From contig CAZVGV010000016.1 in NCBI GenBank assembly GCA_964627055.1, positions 1 through 21,893 of the forward strand: 21,893 nt of DNA. The letters are read 5' to 3'. Made by a program: the position numbers and the translations under genes. Numbering within the stretch: the stretch's first letter is position 1; each line of letters begins with the position of its first letter. The stretch is from JBBTQS01 sp964627055. GTDB taxonomy: Bacteria; Patescibacteriota; Patescibacteriia; Magasanikbacterales; JBBTQS01. The notes below the pieces were generated by a model. That model searched no databases, was not told the DNA's origin, and saw only the letters and a list, made by a program, of their open reading frames with translations. Positions 15,311 through 21,616 of this stretch are shown piece by piece.

Positions 15311-15895
15311 TTACTCAATAATGGCATCGACAATGCCGTATTCCATCGCTTCTTTTGCGGACATGAAGTGGTCTCGCTCGGTGTCATTGCTGACTTGCTC
15401 GAGGGGTTTGCCTGTGAGGTCTGAGAGCATCTTGTTGAGATTGTGCTTCATGCGGATGATACGCTCGGCGTGGATTTGGATATCGGTTGCTTGACCTTCA
15501 GCACCACCCATCACCTGGTGAATCATAACTTCTGCATTCGGGAGAATATATCGCTTACCCTTCTGACCAGAGGCGAGAAGTGTTGCTGCCATGCTCGCAG
15601 CCATACCAATACAGATGGTAGAAACATCAGCTTTGATGAGCTTCATGGTGTCATAAATCGCCATGCCAGCGGTTACAGATCCACCGGGCGAGTTGATGTA
15701 CAACTTGATGTCCTGGGTCTTGTCCTGCGAGTCGAGGAAGAGAAGTTGCGCGATGATTGCGTTGGCAACACCATCATCAATGGCAGAACCAAGGAAAATA
15801 ATGCGGTCCTTCAAGAGACGCGAGTAAATATCATATGCGCGTTCGCCGAACTGTGTCTTCTCAATTACGGTAGGTACGAGATATTGATTGGTCAT
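15311..15895 (-). CDS. clpP: ATP-dependent Clp protease proteolytic subunit
   Basis: 194 residues, the normal size. The serine-protease triad is in place: S101 in GMAASMAA, H126 in MIHQVMGG and D175 in NDTERDHFM, with the family's usual spacing (25 and 74 residues). YINSPGGSVTAG forms the oxyanion region. It forms a 14-mer chamber that degrades proteins fed by ClpX or ClpC/ClpA, none of which is in this window. It begins 9 nt after the stop of the DHH phosphoesterase gene on the same strand with no Shine-Dalgarno, so the two are probably cotranscribed. Confidence 0.97.
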   Translation of the reverse strand: MTNQYLVPTVIEKTQFGERAYDIYSRLLKDRIIFLGSAIDDGVANAIIAQLLFLDSQDKTQDIKLYINSPGGSVTAGMAIYDTMKLIKADVSTICIGMAASMAATLLASGQKGKRYILPNAEVMIHQVMGGAEGQATDIQIHAERIIRMKHNLNKMLSDLTGKPLEQVSNDTERDHFMSAKEAMEYGIVDAIIE

Positions 15896-15904
15896 ACGGA
15901 ATAG

Positions 15905-16906
15905 TTACTGTTTTTGCATCGTAGCAAGGAACGCAGGCTCCAACAACTGCCAGGCAGATTCCGTGTCTGTAATCTGCACATTCTTGATGGTGAAGCCAGC
16001 TGCCTTCTTGTGCCCGCCACCACCGAAATATTGCGCGATCGCAGAAACGTCCATGTCATGTTTGGTCGTGCGCATGCTGCCCTTCACGCCACCACCATCG
16101 ACTTCGCGTAACACGATCACCGCTCGACCTTCACCCAATGAATTGAGGAAGTTCGCGAGACCGTCAATGTCGTCGTCTGTCGCACCCATGGCGTCGCGCT
16201 CCTCGCGGCGGATGTACGTGTAGGTTACCGCATGCTCTTGCACATACGTCAGGCGCGAGAGCATCAGTCCCCACAACTGCAATGCACGCATGGACTTGTT
16301 GCGCGTGGTGTGAGAGAGGATGGCACCGAAGTCTGCGCCTGCAGCCATGAGCTCTGCAGCGATGCGCACGGATGTTGGTGTGGTTGCTTGGTTGGAGAAG
16401 TTGCCAGTGTCAGTTACAAGACCTGTGAGAATTGCAGTCGCCATCTCGCCGGTGATCGCAATCCTGTTCTCGCGGAAATAATGGTAGAGCGTTTCGGTGG
16501 TCGACGCGGCGTCAGTGAGTACGAGATTGTGTGTGCCGAACAGTGTGTTCGTGTGGTGGTGATCAACGTTGATGATGGTTGGACGGTAGGGAAGTGTTGC
16601 CATGATCGACTCCATTCCAGCGTGTCGCAAGTCGCCGGTGTCAAAGAAACAAATCGTATCAAACGCCGTACGCGAAAAAATCCCTGGATCAGACGTGAAC
16701 TCCCGGCTCCCTGGCAAGAACAATAGATCACTTGGAATTGCGGTCGTGCAAAACGCCGTGTACTTCTTGCCGAGCAGACGCAAATACTGCATGAATGCGC
16801 ATGCTGCCGACAGCGTATCACCGTCTGGTCGAGGATGCGAAATCAGCAACACATGGTGCGCTTTTTCCTGGAGATGCTGGTGGATGGTGGTGCTGATTGT
16901 CTCCAT
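15905..16906 (-). CDS. DHH/DHHA1 phosphoesterase, NrnA-like (nanoRNase / pAp phosphatase type)
   Basis: 333 residues, typical of NrnA-like proteins. The DHH domain shows HPRPDGDTLSA (H24, D28, D30), FFDTGD (D89), the name-giving NVDHHHTN (D115, H116, H117) and TDTGNF (D166); these are the Mn2+ ligands. The DHHA1 domain ends with the substrate-binding GGGGHKKAAG near residue 300. Family members degrade 2-5 nt RNA fragments and/or 3'-phosphoadenosine 5'-phosphate, or linear dinucleotides from cyclic-di-AMP breakdown; which applies here cannot be read from sequence. RecJ is excluded by the short length. It leads the clpP operon, and its promoter allows only about 4 nt of leader. Confidence 0.9.
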   Translation of the reverse strand: METISTTIHQHLQEKAHHVLLISHPRPDGDTLSAACAFMQYLRLLGKKYTAFCTTAIPSDLLFLPGSREFTSDPGIFSRTAFDTICFFDTGDLRHAGMESIMATLPYRPTIINVDHHHTNTLFGTHNLVLTDAASTTETLYHYFRENRIAITGEMATAILTGLVTDTGNFSNQATTPTSVRIAAELMAAGADFGAILSHTTRNKSMRALQLWGLMLSRLTYVQEHAVTYTYIRREERDAMGATDDDIDGLANFLNSLGEGRAVIVLREVDGGGVKGSMRTTKHDMDVSAIAQYFGGGGHKKAAGFTIKNVQITDTESAWQLLEPAFLATMQKQ

Positions 16907-16917
16907 AGGGAGAAATG

Positions 16918-16946
16918 ACTATATAGGAAGTCACTCTCCCTGGCAA
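16918..16946 (-). promoter_or_regulatory. Promoter of the DHH phosphoesterase-clpP operon, nearly leaderless
   Basis: TTGCCA (16941-16946) and TATAGT (16918-16923) are 17 nt apart on the - strand. Only 11 nt separate the -10 box from ATG 16906, leaving about 4 nt of leader and no room for a Shine-Dalgarno. Confidence 0.65.
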
Positions 16947-16950
16947 GGGT

Positions 16951-17361
16951 CTATTGTTCTACAATGATTCTGCGTCCGGTGCGCGCTTCAAGCTCATTGA
17001 GAATATCGTGCGCGCGCTCGAAGAAGTTGAGGGACAATTTTGTTTTCTTTGTTGATCCGTTTTTTGTGTATTCGATGATCAACGGGATGACGGTCACAAC
17101 AGCCTTGGTAGTGTTGGCTGCATCCATGTGCGCGTAGGCGGTTTTTGGTCGGGCTTGGGTAATTGATTTCACCTCTGCATACGGAATGGTCTTGGTTGTG
17201 AGCATTCGGTATACAAATGCAGAGTCTGTGAATTCCACTTTTGCTCGGCGCGCCATCCAAATGAAGAGTATGCCTACGGGTGCGAGTACGAACGAAATAA
17301 TGCAAATAAAACCTGCGATGTAGAAGAGTCCCTTGCCTGTGAATCGATGTGTGATAGTCAT
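16951..17361 (-). CDS. Membrane protein with PH-like (bPH) cytoplasmic domain (136 aa)
   Basis: 136 residues. The hydrophobic N-terminus (about residues 11-37, GLFYIAGFICIISFVLAPVGILFIWM) can form one long or two short membrane segments. It is followed by a strand-rich domain with VEFTDSAFVYRMLTTKTIPYAEVKSITQ, the pattern of bacterial PH-like domains in which a strand pair is followed by IPYxxIxxI. The C-terminal helix (FFERAHDILNELEARTG) also fits. I cannot name a substrate or partner. An extended -10 box ends 8 nt before the ATG, so translation probably uses a leaderless mRNA. Confidence 0.72.
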   Translation of the reverse strand: MTITHRFTGKGLFYIAGFICIISFVLAPVGILFIWMARRAKVEFTDSAFVYRMLTTKTIPYAEVKSITQARPKTAYAHMDAANTTKAVVTVIPLIIEYTKNGSTKKTKLSLNFFERAHDILNELEARTGRRIIVEQ

Positions 17362-17369
17362 ATGACCTA

Positions 17370-17378
17370 ACTATACCA
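17370..17378 (-). promoter_or_regulatory. Extended -10 promoter of the PH-like protein gene, leaderless
   Basis: On the - strand TGG precedes TATAGT (hexamer 17370-17375), an extended -10. No good -35 is seen because the upstream DNA is a terminator hairpin. The start ATG is 8 nt downstream of the -10. Confidence 0.55.
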
Positions 17379-17380
17379 CC

Positions 17381-17416
17381 AAAAAACCGAACGCGCCCAG
17401 AGGTTGTCTGAGCGCG
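17381..17416 (-). terminator. Intrinsic terminator of the 109-residue membrane protein gene
   Basis: A 10-bp stem (CGCGCTCAGA with TCTGGGCGCG on the - strand, one G-U pair) and 5-nt loop is followed by TTCGG and six T. It lies 35 nt after the gene's stop and directly upstream of the next - strand promoter. Confidence 0.7.
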
Positions 17417-17450
17417 ATGGTCAAGTAGGAATGTGTTGTCTCACGACTGG

Positions 17451-17780
17451 TCACGAGACGGTGGAGCTCCACAGCATCACGATGAGCTCGACGGCATCTT
17501 GGAGAAAGATCCATCCGAGGATCGTGCCGCCGGTGAGGGAGAGGACGATTGGCGCCACTGCCCTTCGTTGTTCGTCCGTCAGCTCAGGGTCACGTGCGCT
17601 GGCGACCACGTCTTGGAAGAGCGCGGCGCAGAAGGCGAGGAAGAGGGCGATGGAAACGCTGTACGCCCACACCACATGCCACTCACGTCCTTCGTGCAAG
17701 TACTCCGTCAGTGCACGCAAGCCCCATGCGGTGAGGAAGAACGAGATCAGAAAGTAAAAGAACGGAGTCAAGTATCTCAT
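17451..17780 (-). CDS. Small integral membrane protein (109 aa)
   Basis: Unrecognised 109-residue protein with three likely membrane helices: about residues 5-21 (TPFFYFLISFFLTAWGL), 35-57 (HVVWAYSVSIALFLAFCAALFQD) and 75-105 (APIVLSLTGGTILGWIFLQDAVELIVMLW). A charged loop with SARDPELTDEQRR lies between helices 2 and 3. AAGGAGAG sits 5 nt before the ATG, fixing the start. It has its own TTGACA promoter, which overlaps the smc promoter on the other strand, and its own terminator, so it is an independent unit. Confidence 0.75.
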   Translation of the reverse strand: MRYLTPFFYFLISFFLTAWGLRALTEYLHEGREWHVVWAYSVSIALFLAFCAALFQDVVASARDPELTDEQRRAVAPIVLSLTGGTILGWIFLQDAVELIVMLWSSTVS

Positions 17781-17812
17781 GAGCTCTCTCCTTGAGCGTC
17801 GAAGTCGGCTTT

Positions 17813-17841
17813 CTTGTAGCAGATTGTCTCGTTTCTGTCAA
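17813..17841 (-). promoter_or_regulatory. Promoter of the 109-residue membrane protein gene
   Basis: TTGACA (17836-17841) and TACAAG (17813-17818) have 17-nt spacing on the - strand. The site interleaves with the smc promoter on the + strand. Confidence 0.7.
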
Positions 17842-17853
17842 CCATAGTACAAT
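17824..17853 (+). promoter_or_regulatory. smc promoter, nearly leaderless
   Basis: TTGTCT (17824-17829) and TACAAT (17848-17853) are 18 nt apart. Only 9 nt separate the -10 box from ATG 17863, so the leader should be about 2-3 nt. Confidence 0.6.
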
Positions 17854-17862
17854 GGCATCTAT

Positions 17863-20109
17863 ATGTATCTCCAGAGCATCGAAGTACAAGGATTCAAGTC
17901 ATTTGCCCAGAAAACGCGCATTCAGTTCATCCCGCCCACTGGCGGCCGGCAGGGTGTGACTGCCATTGTGGGCCCCAATGGTTCTGGCAAGAGCAACATC
18001 GCAGACGCGATTCGCTGGGTGCTTGGCGAACAATCTTTGAAGATCATCCGTGGCAAGAAGACCGAGGACGTCATCTTCGGTGGCTCGGAGAAGAAGTCGC
18101 GCATGGGGTATGCGGAAGTCACGCTCACCCTCAACAACGAAGACGGCACGATCAAGCCTGCAGAATCGACCGACGACCACCCGATGGATTATTCGGAGAT
18201 CTCGATCACGCGTCGCGTGTATCGCGATGGCGAAGGTGAGTATCTGCTCAACGGCTCGCGCGTGCGCCTCGTCGATATTCAACTCCTCCTCGCTCGCGCG
18301 CACTTTGCAGAGAAGTCCTACACTGTTGTGGGTCAAGGCATGATTGACCACATGCTCATGGCGACCTCTGCCGAGCGCAAGACGTTCTTCGATGAAGCAG
18401 CAGGTATCAAAGAGTTCCAGATCAAGCGTCATCAGACCGTGCTCAAGCTCAACGCAACGCGCGAGAATCTCCACGAGTCCCGCATGCTGCTCTCCGAAAT
18501 CGAGCCGCGTCTTCAGAGCCTTACACGTCAGGTGAAGCGTCTCGAAAAGCGTGAAGAAGTTGAGGCAGAACTTCACACCGCGTATATTCGCTACTACGGT
18601 GGCCAGTGGGTGCGCATCCAAGAACAGCTGAGTCGTGTGCTTGTTGAACGCGATCAAATTGGAGTCGAACAAAAGGCAGTGCAGGCTGCGTACGATGCAG
18701 CATTTGCACAATTGCGTTCTATGGAAGTGCAAGAGACCAAGAGCGATGTGTACTCGCAACTTCAGAAGGAATACGACGAGGTCCATCGCGAGCGCACGAA
18801 GTTGCGCGAGGAAATCATCCGTCTCAAGAATGCGATCGAGGTTGCTACGGTGCGTGCCTCGTCACAACAGAAGTGGGCACCGCTGCCACTTACGAAGATC
18901 ATTACGGAGCTCGAAGCAATTCGCGATGAAGTTGCGCATGCACAGAACGAACGTGATCTCTCTGTTCTCGAACGGTTTGTGAAAGGTGTCCTTGGCAAAG
19001 TAGCTTCACTTATTGAACGTCTCCAGCAACCGGCGCCACAGCAGCCTGCAGCGTTTGTGGACACCAAAGCGCAGGCAGAAATTGCCGAACTGGAGAAGAC
19101 GCTTGTACTCATCGAAGAAAAAGCAATCCATCTCCAGGAGCGTATCGCTTCGGTCAGTCGCGAGGAACAAGAGAAGAAGAGTGCTTTCTTCGCGTTGCAG
19201 CGCGAACTCCAAGACAAGCAAAAGCAGCTGCACACCACAGAGCAACGCGCGAGTGGCATAGCTGTTGACCTGGCGCGCATCGAGACACGACGTGACACGC
19301 TTCTCGAAGAGATTGATCGTGAAGTATCGCAGTATCGCACAGAGATTGAGACGCTTGCACCAGAGATTGCACGCACCGTGGATGTCGCTGCACTCCAGCA
19401 AGACGTGTATCGTCTGCGCCGCCAGCTCGAACTTATCGGCTCCATTGATCCCGAAGTAATGAAGGAGTACGAAGTCACGCGCGAGCGTCATGCATTCCTC
19501 GACGAACAAGTCCGCGATCTCGACACGGCGATCGCGCAACTCGAGAAGGGGATTGTGGAGCTTGATGCCATTACCACGAAGCGCCGCGCCACCGCATTTG
19601 CACAAATCAACCGCGAGTTCGGGAGATTCTTTGCTACGCTTTTCAATGGTGGTCGCGCAGAGATCGTGGAGGTGCGCCAGTCACCGAAGGAACAGATTGC
19701 AACAGACGAAACCGGTGAAGTAGCGGAAGCTGATCCAACAGCCGAGACACTCGTCGGCATCGACATTGTTGCTTCACCTCCAGGCAAACGCGTCACTGAC
19801 ATCGCTGTCCTTTCTGGTGGAGAGAAAGCACTTACCAGCGTCGCACTCATCTGCGCGATTCTTTCCACCAACCCGTCGCCGTTTGTTGTGCTCGACGAGG
19901 TAGACGCCGCACTCGATGAAAGCAACTCGGTGAGGTTCGGCGCCATCATTGCCGAGCTTGCCACCCAGACGCAATTCGTGGCCATCACGCATAACCGCGC
20001 TACCATGGAACAGGCGCAGCTTCTCTATGGCGTGACTATGGGGGACGACGGTGTGTCACGCGTTCTGTCGGTGCGACTGGAGGATGCGGTAGCTCGGGCG
20101 GCGAAGTAG
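17863..20109 (+). CDS. smc: SMC-like chromosome segregation ATPase, short and without hinge domain
   Basis: 748 residues, against about 1150-1200 for bacterial SMC. The N-terminal ABC head is complete: YLQSIEVQGFKSFA, Walker A GPNGSGKS (37-44), the IRGKKTEDVIFGGSE and DEAAGIKEF segments. A coiled coil follows (about 170-345). Where the globular hinge should be there is only VLERFVKGVLGKVASLIERL and a Pro/Gln linker (387-398, LQQPAPQQPAAF), then a second coiled coil (about 400-570). The C-terminal head has the signature LSGGEK (650-655), Walker B VVLDEVDAALD (D678, E679) and a late AITHN switch. No Rad50-type CxxC hook is present; the only Cys is in the head. Chromosome organisation is the family role, but dimerisation here must differ from canonical SMC. 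A small membrane protein follows after one base. Confidence 0.9.
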   Translation: MYLQSIEVQGFKSFAQKTRIQFIPPTGGRQGVTAIVGPNGSGKSNIADAIRWVLGEQSLKIIRGKKTEDVIFGGSEKKSRMGYAEVTLTLNNEDGTIKPAESTDDHPMDYSEISITRRVYRDGEGEYLLNGSRVRLVDIQLLLARAHFAEKSYTVVGQGMIDHMLMATSAERKTFFDEAAGIKEFQIKRHQTVLKLNATRENLHESRMLLSEIEPRLQSLTRQVKRLEKREEVEAELHTAYIRYYGGQWVRIQEQLSRVLVERDQIGVEQKAVQAAYDAAFAQLRSMEVQETKSDVYSQLQKEYDEVHRERTKLREEIIRLKNAIEVATVRASSQQKWAPLPLTKIITELEAIRDEVAHAQNERDLSVLERFVKGVLGKVASLIERLQQPAPQQPAAFVDTKAQAEIAELEKTLVLIEEKAIHLQERIASVSREEQEKKSAFFALQRELQDKQKQLHTTEQRASGIAVDLARIETRRDTLLEEIDREVSQYRTEIETLAPEIARTVDVAALQQDVYRLRRQLELIGSIDPEVMKEYEVTRERHAFLDEQVRDLDTAIAQLEKGIVELDAITTKRRATAFAQINREFGRFFATLFNGGRAEIVEVRQSPKEQIATDETGEVAEADPTAETLVGIDIVASPPGKRVTDIAVLSGGEKALTSVALICAILSTNPSPFVVLDEVDAALDESNSVRFGAIIAELATQTQFVAITHNRATMEQAQLLYGVTMGDDGVSRVLSVRLEDAVARAAK

Positions 20110-20110
20110 T

Positions 20111-20374
20111 ATGTCCAACATCTTGGACCAAGCGAACCGTGTTATCGTTACTCTCATTGTTCAAAGCCTTGTCACGATTCTCCTTTTAGGAATCAGTTTT
20201 CGAATTAATGGACGCTCCGTAGGCTGGATTTTGGCCATACTGCATGCGTTCTACTATGGTTTGAGACGCACCAAGTCCACGAGCCAGGGTGGGACTTGGA
20301 TTACGGTGTTTTTCTGGATCGGAGTATTGGCATATTGGATCATTTCTAGTACGACGATCCAATGGCACCCTTGA
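20111..20374 (+). CDS. Small integral membrane protein (87 aa)
   Basis: Unrecognised 87-residue protein. Three hydrophobic segments are visible: about 12-30 (VTLIVQSLVTILLLGISF), 36-50 (VGWILAILHAFYYGL) and 62-79 (WITVFFWIGVLAYWIIS), with a basic loop RRTKSTSQ in between. It starts one base after the smc stop (TAG-T-ATG) without a Shine-Dalgarno, so it is probably translated by coupling to smc. Its stop codon overlaps the -35 box of the rpsP promoter. No function can be assigned. Confidence 0.68.
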   Translation: MSNILDQANRVIVTLIVQSLVTILLLGISFRINGRSVGWILAILHAFYYGLRRTKSTSQGGTWITVFFWIGVLAYWIISSTTIQWHP

Positions 20375-20399
20375 CGGCGCTGGAGACCTGGTATAGAAT
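20371..20399 (+). promoter_or_regulatory. rpsP promoter
   Basis: TTGACG (20371-20376) and TAGAAT (20394-20399) have 17-nt spacing. The -35 overlaps the stop codon of the preceding gene. The predicted leader is about 22 nt with only a weak GAAGAAG purine stretch. Confidence 0.75.
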
Positions 20400-20428
20400 A
20401 CCCCCGAACTGAAGAAGCCTCATTTTCT

Positions 20429-20746
20429 ATGGTCAAAATCAAGCTCGCACGCATTGGAAAGAAAAAGCAGCCGGAATACCGGATTATTGTTGTAGAACAG
20501 GGCCGCGACCCATGGGGCACGACCAATGAAATCATCGGCCACTTCAGCCCGCTCATGAAGGAGAACGCAATCACACTCAAGGAAGATCGCGTGAAGTACT
20601 GGCTCGGGGTAGGTGCACAGCCAACCGACACCTTGCGCAACATGTTCATCGATAAGGGGTACATGACTGGTAAGAAGGTTCGCTCCATCACCATCACCAA
20701 GCGCCGCGCAGCAGCAATTGCAAAGAAGGCAGGCGCAGCAGCATAA
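20429..20746 (+). CDS. rpsP: 30S ribosomal protein S16
   Basis: 105 residues. The N-terminus MVKIKLARIGKKKQPEYRIIVVE, then DPWGTTNEIIGHFSPL and VKYWLGVGAQPTDTLRNMF, is the S16 core; a Lys/Ala-rich tail (about 86-105) is added, as in many species. S16 binds 16S rRNA early in 30S assembly. In many bacteria rpsP heads rpsP-rimM-trmD-rplS, but here it stands alone with its own promoter and terminator. Confidence 0.97.
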   Translation: MVKIKLARIGKKKQPEYRIIVVEQGRDPWGTTNEIIGHFSPLMKENAITLKEDRVKYWLGVGAQPTDTLRNMFIDKGYMTGKKVRSITITKRRAAAIAKKAGAAA

Positions 20747-20764
20747 CATTCTGTCTCAAGACAC

Positions 20765-20796
20765 AAAGCACCGGCTTCGGCCGGTGCTTTGTTATT
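20765..20796 (+). terminator. Intrinsic terminator of rpsP
   Basis: An 11-bp perfect stem (AAAGCACCGGC with GCCGGTGCTTT) is closed by a C(TTCG)G tetraloop, followed by a T-rich tract. It ends just before the -35 box of the next gene. Confidence 0.92.
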
Positions 20797-20797
20797 C

Positions 20798-20826
20798 TTG
20801 ACAATGTGTGCCAGGAAATGTAGTAT
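20798..20826 (+). promoter_or_regulatory. Promoter of the 166-residue exported protein gene
   Basis: TTGACA (20798-20803) and TAGTAT (20821-20826) have 17-nt spacing and follow directly after the rpsP terminator. The leader of about 48 nt ends in AGGGAGG before ATG 20881. Confidence 0.8.
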
Positions 20827-20880
20827 CTAGCGTTGCGCTGCAAGGTGCGGTGTCGACATGCAGTCACAGGGAGGTTGAGG

Positions 20881-21381
20881 ATGAATGGAATAGAGGTGCG
20901 GGGTGCAGTCACGATCATTGCACTCTTCGCGATGATAGTGATTGTTGTGAAGTGTGTTCCTCACCCGCGCCTTGCACAACAGCAGGAGGTGCGTGGGGAG
21001 ATCACTTCTCAGGCACGATGGGAGGCGGCACTTTGCTTCAATAGCGGAGTGAAGCCTGCTGGTACTATCGTCTCAACTCGAGTGAGTTCGGCGACGCTTG
21101 CGTTCGTGCAAGAAGAACGCGGGCGTGATCGGCACTGCGCGTTGATCGCACTCCCAGAGGGAGTGCAGCACGAGACGTACTCGGTACGAGTGCAAGAGGC
21201 ACCTCGTACCAAGAGTGTTGAGCTCTGTCGCTGGGGAGCTCCACTTCTCGAGCCAGCGGACGCCAGCCGTCCTTCGCAGTGTACACAGATCTACCCGAAC
21301 GATCAGGGCACATATCTGTTCCAGCTCACCAAGGCTGCAGATGCCGTATCAATACCGATCTTCGAGGTGCTTCCTCGCTGA
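20881..21381 (+). CDS. Probable exported or membrane-anchored protein with four extracytoplasmic cysteines (166 aa)
   Basis: Unrecognised 166-residue protein. A hydrophobic N-terminal segment (about residues 8-25, GAVTIIALFAMIVIVVKC) acts as a signal anchor, or as a signal peptide cut after the ARLAQQ-like region near residue 33. The rest is strand-rich and polar with cysteines at 52, 86, 116 and 134, an even number that could form two disulfides outside the membrane. The start was chosen at ATG 20881 because a GGGAGG motif lies 8 nt upstream; the in-frame ATG at 20833 sits at the predicted transcription start. It has its own promoter and terminator. No function is assigned. Confidence 0.72.
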   Translation: MNGIEVRGAVTIIALFAMIVIVVKCVPHPRLAQQQEVRGEITSQARWEAALCFNSGVKPAGTIVSTRVSSATLAFVQEERGRDRHCALIALPEGVQHETYSVRVQEAPRTKSVELCRWGAPLLEPADASRPSQCTQIYPNDQGTYLFQLTKAADAVSIPIFEVLPR

Positions 21382-21424
21382 CGTTTGTTGTGAGGATCTT
21401 GCGCGAATACAACAAGAAACAGAG

Positions 21425-21460
21425 CCCCCGCATGCATCACGCAGCGGGGGTGAGTTTTTT
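21425..21460 (+). terminator. Intrinsic terminator of the 166-residue protein gene
   Basis: A 7-bp GC stem (CCCCCGC with GCGGGGG) and 12-nt loop is followed by TGAG and six T. Confidence 0.8.
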
Positions 21461-21467
21461 GTGTATA

Positions 21468-21496
21468 TTGACAAAAACGATGTTTTGTGCTAGAGT
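21468..21496 (+). promoter_or_regulatory. Promoter of the terminal lipoprotein gene
   Basis: TTGACA (21468-21473) and TAGAGT (21491-21496) have 17-nt spacing immediately after the preceding terminator. Initiation near 21503 gives a leader of about 114 nt, unusually long for this window. Confidence 0.75.
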
Positions 21497-21581
21497 AATC
21501 CGTCTCCGTATCTACAGAAAACGCTTGAATTTCGAGCCTTTTCTAAAGACACGGCCACAAAGCCGAAGTCCTAAAACCGTT

Positions 21582-21601
21582 CGCGCCCGGGTGTTGGCGC
21601 G
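21582..21601 (+). promoter_or_regulatory. Hairpin in the leader of the lipoprotein gene
   Basis: CGCGCC and GGCGCG form a perfect 6-bp stem with an 8-nt loop, ending 15 nt before the start codon and just upstream of the weak GAGG ribosome binding site. A smaller CGGC/GCCG stem lies about 30 nt further upstream. Its function is unknown. Confidence 0.4.
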
Positions 21602-21616
21602 TGTTCGAGGTTTACG

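Noticed and set aside
15197..15904. + strand open frames across the convergent region and clpP (75, 97 and 153 codons)
   Set aside because: They are largely antisense to clpP, with no promoter, ribosome site or recognisable content.
17899..19605. Large - strand open frames opposite smc (295, 238 and 199 codons)
   Set aside because: They are antisense to the coiled-coil codons of smc, low-complexity and without initiation signals.
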